A stretch of DNA of 64,000 nucleotides, from positions 11,323,009-11,387,008 of the forward strand of contig CM075938.1 of the NCBI GenBank assembly GCA_038030265.1. The letters are read 5' to 3'. Positions 11,815 through 24,429 of this stretch are shown in pieces. The position numbers were made by a program, and so were the translations under genes. The notes beneath the pieces are model-generated. The model ran no database searches. It saw nothing but the letters and a program-made list of their open reading frames with translations, and was not told where the DNA came from. Numbering within the stretch: the first letter of the stretch is position 1; every line of letters begins with the position of its first letter. This stretch comes from Corythucha ciliata. Taxonomy: Eukaryota > Arthropoda > Insecta > Hemiptera > Tingidae.

Positions 11815-13164
11815 ACTCTCTCTCTCTCTCTGCGGAACTCCTTAAGATGTGGCCAGTACCTAGACCTTTTTGCAGGCCTTTACCTGGCCTGTACCCCATC
11901 TTTGGCCCGGATACCGCAACAGAGTCGGTCCCATCACTCAGCTCAACCCGTTAGCCACGGCTGCTGGCCAGCCAGCCGCGCCCGAGAGAGACCACGCGGA
12001 GGTGGGTCTTTTGAGCTGAGGATGCTGGCTTCCGCCATGGACCGAAACCGGACAGGGAAGAGAACCCTGCCCGGGTTGCCCGAGTAGGGAACCCTACTCA
12101 AGCATGGCCGGTCCCAGCCCTCTTCGCTCCAGCCAGGAGCGGGAGAAGGCCAGGAGGCGGCCATACGCCCGCCGGTCTCGGACAAGAGCCGAGTCTTCCG
12201 GTGGGCCTCCACTCCCCCATGTCGCCCACCGCAGATCCCCGTGGAGGTTGCAGCGACGAAGCACATGGTCGGCGGTCTCCTCCTCGACACCACAAGGGCA
12301 TGTTGGAGAGTCCCGCCGCCGGAAGAACCACAACTTGGCGTTAAACGAGCCGTGTCCAGTCAGGATTTGCATGGCAGCGTGCTCAAGGGTGAAATACTTG
12401 GCCAGCCTACCCGTTGAACTGTAAGTCCAACGCGCCTGCCAAGCCTCAACGACTAGGTCGTCAAGGAGGCGGAGGCCCCATGCGGCCCCCCACTCCTCGG
12501 CCAAGAGACCGAGGCGCTCTGCCCAATCTTCACGGCACCGTACCCTGTCCAAGTTTCCCTGAACCAGGCGGCGCCCGTGAACCCATGCGTCGAGCAGGAG
12601 GTCCGCAGGAGGTATCCCCGCCAGCACCTGAAGCGCGTCGGAACTGATAGTCCGGTACGCCATGGTCACCCTTACCAAGGCCTGCCGCTGCAAGCTGAGG
12701 ACCTTCGCCCTCTGAGCTTTCGTGGGCCGGTGCCACCACCACGTTGCACCGTACAGCAGGGTAGGTACGAATACCGCCCTGAAGTAACGAGCTCGGCAGT
12801 GGAAGTTCGTGCCCCATACGTTGCCCCCCACCGACCTAAGGAGGGCAAAGGTCCTCTCCAGCTTCCCCGCAACCGCCTCTAGCTGCGGGGTCGCTGTCCT
12901 CCCCGGGTTAATCTCGACCCCTAGGTAGCGGCCCTGCCGTTCCCCCACAAGGCGTGATCCCCGATAGCGCACCACCAGGGGGCTACCCTGCGTGAGACGA
13001 CCCCGCATTAGGACCATTTGGGTCTTCGGCACCGCGAGAGCCAGTTTGACCGCCCCGCACCATTCGTCCACGACCTCGCAACAGCCGATCGATCTCCCGA
13101 CCGGCCTCGTCCCGGGAGCGCGCCGCGACAATAACCGCAAGGTCGTCCACGTACGCCACATCCT
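11815..13164 (-). mobile_element. 5'-truncated R1-like non-LTR retrotransposon
   Basis: A sharply GC-rich block inside AT-rich family B arrays. In minus orientation it starts inside the reverse transcriptase at the YVDD box. It runs through the end of ORF2, has about 280 bases of 3' untranslated sequence and ends in a GA-repeat tail at about 11815-11832 instead of poly(A). The 5' junction is near 13164: upstream sequence (13165-13194) matches family B DNA at 55303-55333, so it is target flank. No clear target-site duplication was found. Confidence 0.85.
12094..13164 (-). pseudogene. R1-type ORF2 fragment: end of RT, thumb and C-terminal zinc knuckle
   Basis: The fragment begins with the reverse transcriptase catalytic box as AYVDDLAVIVAARS (about 13143-13157 for the YVDD). 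It continues through the RT thumb (LVGERQGRYLGVEI; FVPTLLYGATWWWHRPTKAQ) and ends with the CCHC-type motif CPCGVEEETADHVLRRC typical of R1 and related LINE ORF2 proteins. A single-base frameshift at about 13070-13090 separates the YVDD segment from the 355-codon frame that carries the rest. The endonuclease and the N-terminal RT are absent, so it cannot be autonomous. Long ORFs on the opposite strand here are shadows of this GC-rich coding sequence. Confidence 0.88.
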
Positions 13165-13204
13165 GTACTTGCCCCAAGATTAGCACATTTGCGCAGTTAC
13201 TCAT

Positions 13205-13725
13205 ATTCAGCCTCCTCTGTTTTCTCTATTTTCGTATTTTCTCTATTTGAGCAGCGAAGTTGCCGTCGCCTTGAGAATTTGTGTATTTTTCCAAATCTTG
13301 GAGGCAAATGAGCTCTTTTTCTCCATATTAGCCGCGATTAGTAAAATTTCAGTGACGAAGTTACCTCAGAAGTTGTGCAAGAATTGGCGTGTTTCACAGT
13401 CACAGCGATTATTCGTTGATTATTCTCAATTTTTATCGCCGCAAATTTACGATTTTTAGATTTTTCTCATTTAGCTCTGAATTGTAGTGTATTTTTTTTT
13501 CTCTGTTTTAGCCGCCGATTAGCATTTTCCCTCAATTTTAACCGTTTTTACCAATTTTAGTCGAGAATTAATGTTTTTTTTCTAATTGTAGCCGCGAATG
13601 GGTGAATTGTCTTAATTTTTTACTCGTGAATCAACAATTTTTTCCAATTTTGGCATGAATTAGTGATTGAATTGGCGTGAATTATTGATTTGTCTCATTT
13701 AGTTTTAAGAAATCTGGTACGCCAA
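13205..13725 (-). repeat. Family B minisatellite, minus orientation
   Basis: Units GCGAATTAGCG with TTTTCTCAATTTTAGCC continue from the LINE's 5' junction. Together with 11515-11805 this forms the array the LINE inserted into. Confidence 0.85.
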
Positions 13726-13734
13726 TTTGCCTGA

Positions 13735-13983
13735 GTATTGTTAGGCATTATCCACAATGCAAGAAAACAGCCAGGCAATGTGAGAAATAATTAAAAAATT
13801 TCCTACATTGTCTAGCAGGGTTAGAGGCATTTTTCACAATGCCTGATTTCCTACTAAGCCGGTAACATTCATAAATCAAGTGCGCTTTTTGAGTAATTTT
13901 GTCTCATTCTCCTCGACCCCCTCCCATTTTGCTAGACGCACCTCTTAAGCACGGCGCCCCCCGCCACGTTAAAGCCGGCACTG
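13735..13983. repeat. AGGCATT hairpin block, copy 2, and a transposon-end-like boundary
   Basis: Contains two further AGGCATT-6 bases-AATGC(CT) hairpins (about 13752 and 13817) and CAGGCAATGTGAGAAAT. At 13983 it ends in GCCGGCACTG. Read on the minus strand this is CAGTGCCGGCTTTAACGTGG, close to the element end at 56316. Unique intron begins right after. Confidence 0.5.
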
Positions 13984-15430
13984 GCTGTTGCCAGCTTCTT
14001 AGGTCAAGTGCGGTGCTCAAGAGCAATGTTGAGGAATCATCAACGTAATAACAAACCGAATCTCACCAACAGGAATGAATGAAAAAAAAAAAAAAAAGGG
14101 GAGGTGGTTTAACTGTCGTGCTTCTCGTGCTGTGTTGCTTTTAAAGTGTCTATTTGACGCGACGAAGGCTATTGAGCACGGCTTTATGGAGTTTTTAAAT
14201 TTTTCAGTGATGAAAACAGAACTAATTTATTAAAGTGATTGGCAATTTTCACTCGAACTTTGACATCTTGAAACGACGACGGGTCGATCGATAACACCCG
14301 CCTCCTCCTTCCCCTCCTGCTCCGTCTTCTTTTTCTCTCACGAATGATGATCTTTCATCCACCCCGAGGATGAGGGGGAAAAAAGTGATTTCTATCTTCT
14401 CGTGAAATAAATTAAGAAAAGGGAAAGTTTAAGAGGGGTAATATTCTTTAGCGAAAGCTTAAGAAGCACACATAATCCCCCCCCACTCACACCCCGCACC
14501 ATTGCTACTATCCGCCCTTCGTCATCCGCTTTCCTCCTCGGACTCAGCCATTCATCTGGTAGAAGTTCCTCGACTTTTTTTTTCTTCTTCTTAAAATCTA
14601 CTACTTCTTTTGGATTAAGTTACATTGTACAGTAGGAAACTTCCGAACAAAAGATTCCTTCCTGTCGTCTAAAAATCTACCGTTTCAATCTAGCTAAATT
14701 CTGAAGTTGCCCCCTGCTCGTTCTTTCAACAAATTCTATGATGGTATTCATCCTTTCGATTCTTTACTTTGAAATGAGATTTAATTGAAAAAAAAAAAAA
14801 TTGAATTGCTGTTAATCTCATCCTCACTCAAATTCAAGCGTCGTTGGAAACCCGCACGACTTGGCAAGTCTTGCAGTTTTTGGCCTATACAATTCTTCTA
14901 ATATTTAAAAAACATTAACGCTGATTTATACAACCGTTTTTCACAGTTCATTAGATTTAAACTGCACGGGTGAGCTCTCCAAACTTTTCCAAATTAGCCC
15001 TCTCTCGTCCCAATTTCAAACAAACACCACGCTCGTTCCCGTTTTCATTAAATCGCTGAATAAATTCCCAACGGTTAATATGCGTAGTAATTCTGAAAAT
15101 AGAGATCGGTTTTCGGGCTCCATTTTGATTTACTTAAGCCCTCCCCGCTAACCTCAACTAACTAGTACGCTTTGTTTTTACCTTTCTGTGCGATTTATTT
15201 GTTAACATTGTTAATTGGAACTAACGGGGGGTTGTTCAACACAAAAAGCTTGTTCAAGGATTTGTGGCTGAGTGGTGAGATTTCAGTCAAGTTGATAAAG
15301 GGCAATGGACGGGAATTTTCAGTAAAATCACCCCGTTTTGCCATGTACATAGGTACAATCAAGCGGACCGAGGAAAACTCTGGACGAGTAACTTTTCTTC
15401 GGATTGAAGAGGTTTTATTTGGAGTGTTCT
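13984..15430 (+). other. Unique intron sequence
   Basis: No repeat arrays or recognisable coding exon. Contains CT-rich tracts and homopolymer A runs. The 87-codon ORF at 15172-15435 has no recognisable domain and no splice support. Confidence 0.55.
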
Positions 15431-15434
15431 TTTA

Positions 15435-16990
15435 AAGTGTTCCCGTCTAAAAATGGTTAAATTATTCATTCGCGCCCTTCGCAAAGTGTCAGGGGACGAT
15501 TGACCCCTTGAAAGTGGCTAAACTGACTGATCTGCGCCCAAAAAATGACCATACCTATGTTTTCATAAACTATTTTTGCTTCGCTCTTCTATAAATGGTT
15601 AAAAACAGCTAAATTGACTATTTGTGCCCCATAATTGTAAAACTAACGATCCGCGCTGTCCATTGGAACAAACAAAAAATGGTAAATCTGGTGATTCATG
15701 CCTTATAAATGGCTAAATGAAGCGTTCACAACCTAAAACTGACTTTTCTGACGATTCGTTCTCTGAAAATATAGTCAAACAGACTATTCACGTCCTAAAC
15801 GACGATTCGCGCCTTGGAAATGCTTAAAATGATTACTCGCGCACCTCAAAATGGCAAAACTGACTATTCGCACTTCCAAAAAAAAAACCAAAGAGGCAAC
15901 TCACGACTTGAAAATGGCAAACTGACCGTTCGGCCTATTTGCTTCGGGGGAAAAAAAAACAACAAATCTGACAATTTGTTACAAGTATTGGTGAAACTAA
16001 AGACAATTAGCGCCTTACTGGTTATAAAAACTTGCTAAAATTAGTAATTCACACCAAAAAAATTGTTAAAATGACTGTACGTGCCATAAAAACAGCTAAA
16101 CTGACGATTCGCGCCATCGAAAATGTTTGAACTGACGATTTGTGCCCTGAAAATTGCCAAAACCGTGGATTCGTGTTCTAGAAATAGACTAATAGGCCAT
16201 TCTGCACCATTGAAAATGGCTGAAATGACACGATGGTTCTTGCCCTAAAATAGCTAAACTCCTTCAAAATTTCAATCTTCAAAGTTTCGCTCTAAAAATG
16301 GTCAAACTGGTCATTCGCGCTCTTTGGAATGCATCAGGAACAATTATTCGTCCCTTCCAAAGTGGCAGAACTGACCAATCAGGCCCCTAAAAGGAGCCGC
16401 CCCCTCCCAATCCCCACAATGGCCAAACTGACAGATTCAGCCTTGAAAAATGACCACTCGCGTTCTAAAAATGGCCAAATTCACTTTAAAAATATCTGAA
16501 CTGACGATCCGTGCCATAACGATCACCAAAATGAGACTATTCACGCACGAGGAATTGTAAACTCAGTCACTGATGAGAATTCAGGGTCTCAGGGAATGGA
16601 TTTTCTTAACCCCTTGCTCGGCAACTGTCAGTTTCGTCCTTGAAACTGTCCAATTTTGTATTGAAAAACTCTCAGTGACGCCTCAGGAACTGACAGTTTT
16701 GACTAGGAATCTGTCGATTACCGCCTATAAATAACAAAAGAACGCAAAACTTGATTTCGAGATTCACCAGCAGACAATATTGGATCACAAAATGGGAATT
16801 TTGAGCCACTTTGCCTGAAACAGTCGAGTATTACACACAACAGAATTCTGTTCTATTAATTATTAATTTTGGACCGGAAACAGCGGCAAAGAAACGGTTT
16901 TAATAATGTGCAGCGGTTCTCCTAAACATCTGCGGGAGCCCCGCCTCAAATGACACCAAACCGCATTCCCATCCGCCAGCTTGCTATAGG
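15435..16990 (+). repeat. Family C minisatellite (second block) and degenerate tail
   Basis: Units of the CCCTAAAAATGG / CTAAACTGAC / ATTCGCGCC type run to about 16560. They grade into diverged AACTGTC / GACAGTTT-type repeats and a short unique stretch before family B starts. As at 6.8-8.1 kb, C is followed directly by family B in plus orientation. Confidence 0.82.
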
Positions 16991-16999
16991 AGTTTGGCG

Positions 17000-19665
17000 A
17001 GGGGTGATCATGAAAAAAAAATGCCGATTCGCGGCTGATAAAGAGGAAAATATCTATTTAGTGGCTCAGATTGGGAGAAAACTACTAATTCATGGCTATA
17101 ACCAAGAAAAATCGCTAAGAATAAGTGCTAATTCACGGTTAAAATGAGGGACATCGCTAATTCGCGGCCACAACTACAAAAAAAAAAAAAAAAACATTCT
17201 TTCACAGCTAAAATTTGGGAACATTTTTATTCGCGGCTAAATTGGTGGGAAGTGCTAATTGGCGGCTTAAGACGAGAAAAACGCTATTTCATAGAATTGA
17301 GCCAAATCGCTTAAGAAAAAGCGTGGAAAACCGCTAATGAACAGCTAAAATTGACGAAAATCACTGATTCACGGCTAAAATTGAATAAAGCGCCAATTCG
17401 CGGCTAAAAAATTAGGTAAAACGCTAATTCGCGGCTAAAATCGAGAAAAAATTATTCCACAACATCTTTTAAAAAATAGTGAATGAGAAAAAAATTAAGG
17501 AAAATTTCTATTCGCGGCTAAAATTGTGAGGAAATACAAATCGGTTGCTAAAACTGAGAAAACCCCTGCTTTACAGCTAAAATGGAGAAAAACGCTAATT
17601 AGCGAATAAAGTGTAGAAGAACGCTATTGAACAGCACTGAAGTTGTCAAGAATCACAAATTAACTGTGCAAAACCTTGAGAAAAACGCCAATTCGCGACT
17701 AAAAGTTAAGAAAAACGCTAATTCGTTGCTAAAATTAAGAAAAATCACTGATTCGCGGCTATAAAATTGAGAAAAAGCAGCAATGAATCGCTCAGCAGGC
17801 TTATTAGCTAACATTTAAAAAAACGCCGATTCACGGTTTTTAGAGGCAACTTCGTGACCAAAAATTTTATTACTACATAGTTGAAATTTTAGCCTGTAAA
17901 GCGTTGATTCGGGGATAATATTGAGAAAAGCGGCTCATTTGCCGCTAAAGTTAAGGAAAATACTTCAATTTTTAAGGCAACCAGCACGGCAGAGAGTGCG
18001 TTTGGCCAACTTTGCTGCTGAAATAGAGAAAATGCTCTTACACCAAGTTTCTTTAGGGCCTTAATAAGGGCCTAAAATTGAGAAGGCGCACATTAGCGTA
18101 CTGTTGTGCGGCAAAAGTTAAAAAATATATATAATTGCGGCCAGAATAACGGGAATGCGGCGATTCGTACGGCTAAAGGCGACAAAAATCACGAATTTGC
18201 GGCTAAAAATTGAGAAGGGCGTGAAATCGGTGGTGGACTGCAAAAACTGACAAAAATCACAATTTAAATTCAATGCCAAACTTAAGAAAAAACGCCAATT
18301 TGCGACTGAAAGCAACAAAACCGCTAACTCGTTGCTAAAATTGATAGAAAGCGCTAATATACGAGTCTGAAAAATTGGAGAAAAGCAGCGATGAATCGCT
18401 CAGAAGGCTCGTCGCGGCTAAAATTGAGGAAAAGCGATAATTAGCGACAGACGTTTAGAAATTCAACATTTAGAAATTCGTACGGCTAAAGGCGACAAAA
18501 ATCACGAATTTGCGGCTAAAAATTGAGAAAGGCGCGAAATCGGTGGGCAGTATTAGACTGCAAAAACTGACAAAAATCACAATTTAAATTAATGCCAAAC
18601 TTAAGAAAAACGCCAATTTGCGACTGAAAGCAACATAAATTGCTAAAATTGAGAAAAAGCGCTAATATACGAGTCTGAAAAATTGGGGAAAAGCAGCGAT
18701 GAATCGCTCAGAAGGCTCGTCGCGGCTAAAATTGAGGAAAAGCGCTAATTAGCGACAGACATTTAGAAATTTCGATAATACGAGGATACATTTGAATACG
18801 GAAACAAACATTATTGAGAAGCATTCATTCCCGGCTAGGTAAAATTTCAATTCGCGGCTAAAATTGAGTGAAAGTGCTTATCGGCGGCTAAAACCGAGAA
18901 AAACGATAATTCATAGCTAAAATTGAGAAAATTCGTTAATTAGCGGATACATACATCGATGAAAAGCGTAAGAAAGAACAAATAAAACGCAAATTCGCGG
19001 ATAAATTTTAGAACAGCCGCTGATTCTAGGCAAAAATTGAGTAAAAGTAGTAGTTCGCAGCTGAAACTAGGAAATAATTTCACTGCTATAATTGGGAAAA
19101 ATCACAAATTCATAGATCTGGAAATACCGGTTGAACCTAGCTGAAACTAAGAAAAACCGCTAATTGCCGGCTAAAATTAAAATAAACTGTCCGCATACGC
19201 AGCTACTAATTAAGAAAAACGCTAATTCGCGGTTCAAGTGGAGGAAATTCGCGAATTTGCGGCTAAAATTGAGTAAAAACTGGCAAATTCTGGCCTAAAA
19301 CTCACTATATTTCTCTGCAAAAATTGAGACAAGTGTTTATTTGCAGCTCAAATGGAGAAATTGCTCAATTCTCAGCTAATAGTTGACAAAAAACACTCGT
19401 TCTTGGCTTAACATTGTGAAAAACACCAGCATGCGATAGCTCCAACTCGGATGAAAAAATAATCTTATTTCACGGCTAAAATGGAGAAAAACTGCTTTTT
19501 GTTGCTAAAATTGTAAAAGCTCTAATTCGCGACCAAAATTGAAAAAATAAATTAAATTAAATAAAACGCTAATTGTATATGGCTGAAAACTGCGACAAAC
19601 CACTAATTCCTGGCTAAAATTGAGAAAACGTCAAATCACGTGTCTTGCAGACAAGCTCGTGGCTA
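17000..19665 (+). repeat. Family B minisatellite with higher-order duplication
   Basis: Clean CGCTAATTCGCGG / CTAAAATTGAGAAAAA units. A block of about 300 bases (about 18168-18475) is repeated next to itself (about 18480-18773). It includes the distinctive phrases GGCTAAAGGCGACAAAAATC and GCAGCGATGAATCGCTCAGA. A diverged third copy is recognisable at about 17640-17815. Confidence 0.92.
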
Positions 19666-19669
19666 AAAT

Positions 19670-21860
19670 TTAAATAATTATTTATCTCATCCTTGATCAC
19701 AGACCACCCATCCCTTAGAGTGGTGTAGCGGCTGCTCGGCGCTCCTACTGCTGACTTTTCGTTGACAGTGAATTCATGCTTCCTTCTCACCGAGAACACC
19801 TTCTTAATTGTTCATTATTTCCTCTAATTTTTCTTTCTTTTGATCCCAACATCGCTCGACGAGATATAAAATTGCCCCCGCCCTCCCAACCCAGTCCATC
19901 ACAGTTCCACATCAAACGACTTTTCTTCTTCCATCACGCTCATTCTTTGTAGAAGAAGAAAACACAGTATCGCACTAACGGATTAGATTTTCGTTCAAGC
20001 TACCTTTTTCCCCCCTCCCCCGTACAGGAAGTTTTTAAACCAATAAAAAAAGGGGGGCAAAGGAGATCCAATTTAAACCTTTTTACGTAACTCTATTCTG
20101 TCACTCTCCAGCCTCCCTTTGTTCATAGTGATCCCATTCGGGCGTTGTACCTCGCAGAGTGGTATTATAAAAGTTGTGTCCTTCGATAGTAAAGTGGTTG
20201 GTTGAATGTAGGGGGGGGGAGGGGATAGTAATAGATCAAAATCGAGCGTTTGTAAAAGGATAGAGTCACTCCAATGCGTTAATTTTTAATTATTTTAAAA
20301 CAATAAAATTCCAGCTTTTTGACAGACAGTGCTTCGCTGTTAAATGTTACTTGGAAAATTGGTGCTTTGACCTCCCCAGGAGCTTCAGGCTTGATGGGAA
20401 GCTGTAAGGAGGGGGAAAGTATAACAAGCTGTTTAAAATGAAATATAGAAGACCCTTGAAAGTATGAAAAAGAGAAGGGTGAATAGTAGGGGGAGTGGGA
20501 GCATTAGTAAAAGTAGTCCTGGGAAGGGTCGTATAATATTAAATAGGATGTAAAGAACCGAGACCATTTTCTTTTTCCTCATCCTTCTACATCCCAACGA
20601 GTCACCCCCCCCCCACACCACCCACCACAATATTCGAAATAAACAGTTATATCTGTCGATGTTATTACTCTGTACCATCCCTCTGGGGGTGTCTCGCACC
20701 CCAAAGGATAATACATTTTCAATTCCTTGGCGAGACTTGAAAACAAAAAAGACGCAACCCCCCCTCCCATTTTCATGCATCGAAGTACTGCAGTTTTCCA
20801 TGTCTCTGAGTGCAAGATCGTGAAATTGGAGACGTGGGGCAAGAAGAGTGCTCCCCTCTTTCTACCAGTCGACCAGATTTTTGTTGAGGGAGCGCACGAA
20901 AGATACAATTTTTTTTTTTTTTTTTTTTTCGAGCCATTCAGACCAACACCGAACAAAAGACTAATGAAACTCCCGTAGAAATTTCATTTAAAATCATTAA
21001 CCCGATTAAAGCAAGGAAACTTGAAGATCCCCCCCTCCCTCCTAACATCATCAGCAACACCACTCTCACTCTAATGTCGCTAACATCTGAGTGTGCAAAA
21101 GAGCGTAGACGCGAGCATACACAAGTTTAACGGCAAGTGAGCCTGGTGTGGTGGAGTGGGGGGAATGGGGACGTGCTGATTAATGAATCCTTTCTCCTCA
21201 CCACCCACACGCCACCCATAACACAACCCCTTCACCATAAAGTATTTCCACATACTAAGTAACACAAGACGTTAACACCTCTATAGAAGCTATAAACAGT
21301 CCCCCGCCACCACCACCACCACATTCTACCATACCAACCCCCTCCACCACTATTGCAAAAGTACCCACCAGTTTCTGGTTTTAAACAGACAGCATTAATG
21401 ACCCGTGAATGTTTACCCCCCCCCCTTCCCACCATTCACCCTCAACAGTTTTAGGTCAAAAACAACTCTCAAATCCCTTCACCCACGACTGTAGTCGAAC
21501 GCCTACTTATGTTGAAAGTGTCAAGTGTCAACTTAGTTAGAGGCGTTATTATAGAAACCTTTTAAGCGTTCAACTTTTACCCATTTTATTCATTTCAATT
21601 AGCAGCTTTTTTGAAATAAGTTGGCGCTGCCAATCAGTCGGAAAATGAAAGTTATCGAAAGAAAATGTTTCTCGTTCACTGATTAAAGAGTCGGGCAGAC
21701 AATTTCCATCGGTGCTCTGGGTCCTGGGCAATTTGAGTCCTAAAGACACAGTTTAACTAGATAAATGACGCATTATAAGCTAAATCGGTTACATCTGCCA
21801 TAAAATGGCGCATTCAACCTATTCAGAGCAAAAACTTAGTGTGAAGGAGCAAAAGTATGC
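19670..21860 (+). other. Unique intron sequence with purine/pyrimidine tracts
   Basis: No array units. Many CCACC and T-run tracts, including about 20 T at 20909-20930. ORFs on both strands are low-complexity products and no exon is supported. Confidence 0.5.
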
Positions 21861-21902
21861 CGTGAACAGTGAGGGGGGTGGACCACCCAAGGGTCACCTA
21901 TC

Positions 21903-22125
21903 AGAGAGAGGGCCCCCGAAAAGCTTAAATATTGAAAAAGGATGATTTTTAGGTTCACGTTCATAGATTTAGGTACGTGAAAAGGAGTTTTGGTGTACGA
22001 TTGGACAGTGCCTTTGCTCCTTTCGACGATTTTCAAGCCCGCATCCGACTTTTGGAGAATAGAACGTTACTGGTGATCAGCAAACAGTGTGCGGCTAAAT
22101 ATTCGATCGAGCCCACAAAAGCGCA
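21903..22125 (+). repeat. GGCGTACC-type dispersed repeat, copy 1
   Basis: Shares ordered blocks with copies at 31593, 34679 (reverse) and 37006: GCCCCCGAAAAGCTTAAA, TTTTTAGGTT, GTTGGACAG or similar, CTCCTTTCGACGATTTTCA, GATCAGCAAA and AATATTCGAT. The left end is degenerate here (CAGAGAGAGGGCCCCCG). It leads directly into family B units. Confidence 0.75.
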
Positions 22126-23170
22126 ATTCTGACGGCTAAAATTGAGAAAATACGCCAATTCCCAAGTTTCTTTAGGTCCTTAAGCAGATAAAATTTGAGA
22201 AGGCGCTGTAATGTGCCGATGTTGGGGCGAGTAGGTGGCAAAAAATTGGGAAAAAGTGCTAATTATTCGTGGCTAAAACTGCAAAAAAAAACCTCATTCC
22301 TGGTTTCTCGATGAAACTTTCAGACCATAATAATTTAGAAAAAAAACACTGATTTTTCGGTGTATAGTGGCAATTTTCCGGCTAAAATGTACCAATAAAA
22401 ACCACTAATGTCCTGTTTTTAGGCCAAGTCTGTGGCTAAAATTGCAAATAATCGCCTAGTCCGTCGATGAAGTTGAGTAAAAGCGCTAATTCACGAATAA
22501 ACCGTGTGAAAAACGTTAATTTGCGGATAAAAATCACTTATTCGCGGCTAAAATTGAGAAAACTCAAATCCGTAGCTTCTAAAGGATGTTTTGAGGGTAA
22601 AACTAAAGCCCTGTTTGCATGATGCAATGATTGAAGCTATATTGAATGCTGGGTTTTTAAAAACATTTATGTTTCTTGGAAGTGACTGGATGTTTCTGAA
22701 AAACCAGCTTGCAATACAGCTTCAAACATTGCATCGTGTGAACAGGGCTTAAGAAAAAGTGCTAATCCATAACTAAATTGAAATGAAATGGCCAATATGC
22801 GAGGCTAAAATGTTAAACAATCGCCTTACTCACGGATGATATTAAAAAAATCACTGTTTAGCGCGGTTAAAATTAAGGAAAACTCTAAATTTAAGCTCAA
22901 ATTGAGAAAAAGGGCTAATTCGTGGCTAAACATTGAGCAAAACGCCAATTTGTAGGAAAAATCTGATAAAAATCGCTAATTCATGGAATAATTACTTAAA
23001 TGATAATTTTACGTTTAAATTCGGAAAAGTGCTAATTTCATGGTGAAAATTCGCTGATAAATGGACAAAAATCCCAATAAGTGTTCAAAATTTAAAATAC
23101 GCCGATTCTCGGCTTCTGAATGCTACTTATTTGTGGCTAAAAGTGAGAAAAAGCACTAATACAGAGCAGC
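22126..23170 (+). repeat. Family B minisatellite, plus orientation
   Basis: Degenerate family B units, interrupted by a MITE at 22607-22749. The array lies between the repeat at 21903 and the terminal block at 23175-23230, so the whole may be one composite element. Confidence 0.85.
22607..22749. mobile_element. PIF/Harbinger-like MITE (143 bp foldback)
   Basis: Inverted arms of about 60 bases start AGCCCTGTTTGCATGATGCA on the left and AGCCCTGTTCACACGATGCA on the right, with a loop of about 23 bases. The element is flanked by the 3-base direct repeat TAA (22604-22606 and 22750-22752). Removing one copy restores a family B unit. The 3-base TAA duplication and the AGCCCTGTT end fit PIF/Harbinger, which is an inference. 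No coding capacity. Confidence 0.85.
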
Positions 23171-23174
23171 TACT

Positions 23175-23230
23175 AAGGGGCCTCGTAGAGTTATCCGCCC
23201 CGGGCCCCGCTAGGTGTAGGTCCACCAGTG
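23175..23230 (+). repeat. Right-terminal block of an array-bearing element
   Basis: Contains GGGGCCTCGTAGAG and CTAGGTGTAGGTCCACCAGTG. A near match is at 36170-36223 (GGGCCTTGTAGAG and ATAGGTGTAGGTCCGCGACTG). On the opposite strand it starts CACTGGTGGACCTA, like the CAGTGGCGGA ends elsewhere. Confidence 0.6.
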
Positions 23231-23279
23231 ACATGTGATTTGTACTTTGCACTCTGACCCAAAATACCCATTGAGCACA

Positions 23280-24420
23280 TTAAAATATAATTTTCGTGGG
23301 GGCTGGCCTTTCAAAGCCCAAATTTCGTGGATTTGGATCCCCGAAGAACCAAATTTCTCGGGTTTTGATCATCCAAAAAAACCAACCAGCTGGGCAAAAC
23401 AGTTGATTCCAGAGACACATTCCTCTTCTTTATGGTCTTGACTGGAATTGTCTTGGTTAGATGGCTAGAATTGACAGTTTTCACCCCTTTAAGCCCGAAT
23501 TTCAAAGATTTGGCCCTTTGAAAACCCCATTTTGAAGGATTGATTCCCTCAAAATCCAAATTGGCAGGGTTGAGTCATTAAAAAGTCATAGTTCACGGGA
23601 TTCAAGATAGCAATTTCACACGTTCGTGGTCTTCAAAGAAGCAATTTCACGGATTTGGCACTAAGGGAACCCAATTTTGCTGTTTTGGCAAATTCGATAA
23701 CCAATTCCACGTTGGCTCCATAAAAACAAGCAACTCCGGTGGTTACAATGTGGCTCTTTCAAAGCCCAAAGTTTGCAGATCTGGCTGGTACAGCTTTATA
23801 CAGCGAAATTGGGTTTTTCAATGAGCCTGCCTAGCGAGAGTGCTAATTTGTGTGACCCGTGGCACGCAAAATGGAGTTTTGAATGACTCAAACGTGCGAG
23901 AAAAAAAATCTAAAGTCATGAATTTTCTATTTTGAATCGAACTCATTTTGAATGGGCCTACTCTGTGAAATTGCATTTTGAAAGGGACACCCTGCGATAT
24001 TTAGTTTTAAAAAAGAGCCAGAGCCGTGAAATGCCTCTTTTAAATGATCCAGTACACTGGAAATTTTACCGTGGGGGGAAATAAGAGCGAATTCCCATGA
24101 AATAGACCCGTTTCCCTCGTCGCTCTGCGCAATTGGTTTCTGGCGTGCCAAATCCATGAAATTTGTTCTCAGAAAGTGTCGCCAAACCGGCGAATGGTCT
24201 GTTTTTAAGGCACCTGCAAACGCGTTTGGTTATTGAATTTGCCAAAACCACGAAATTTGGGTTATGTGAGCGTCAAATCCGTGATATTTGGACATCGAAA
24301 GTGTCTAAACATCGGAATTGCATTTTTGAATGTGTCGGTCAACCAGGTGCATTTTAACATTTTGAGTGAGGAAAATATTTGAAATTCGTTCTGCGAGCAA
24401 GGGAGCTATCATCCACATTT
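23280..24420. repeat. Family D minisatellite, minus then plus orientation
   Basis: Bases 23280-23800 carry CCAAATTTC / GGATTTGG units (minus). Bases 23800-24420 carry GTGAAATTG / TTTTTGAATG-type units (plus). The switch makes an inverted arrangement of the same family. Confidence 0.75.
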
Positions 24421-24429
24421 GGAATTTCA

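Noticed and set aside
11803..12882. Plus-strand ORFs of 77-106 codons in the GC-rich block
   Set aside because: They are antisense shadows of the R1-like ORF2 on the minus strand.
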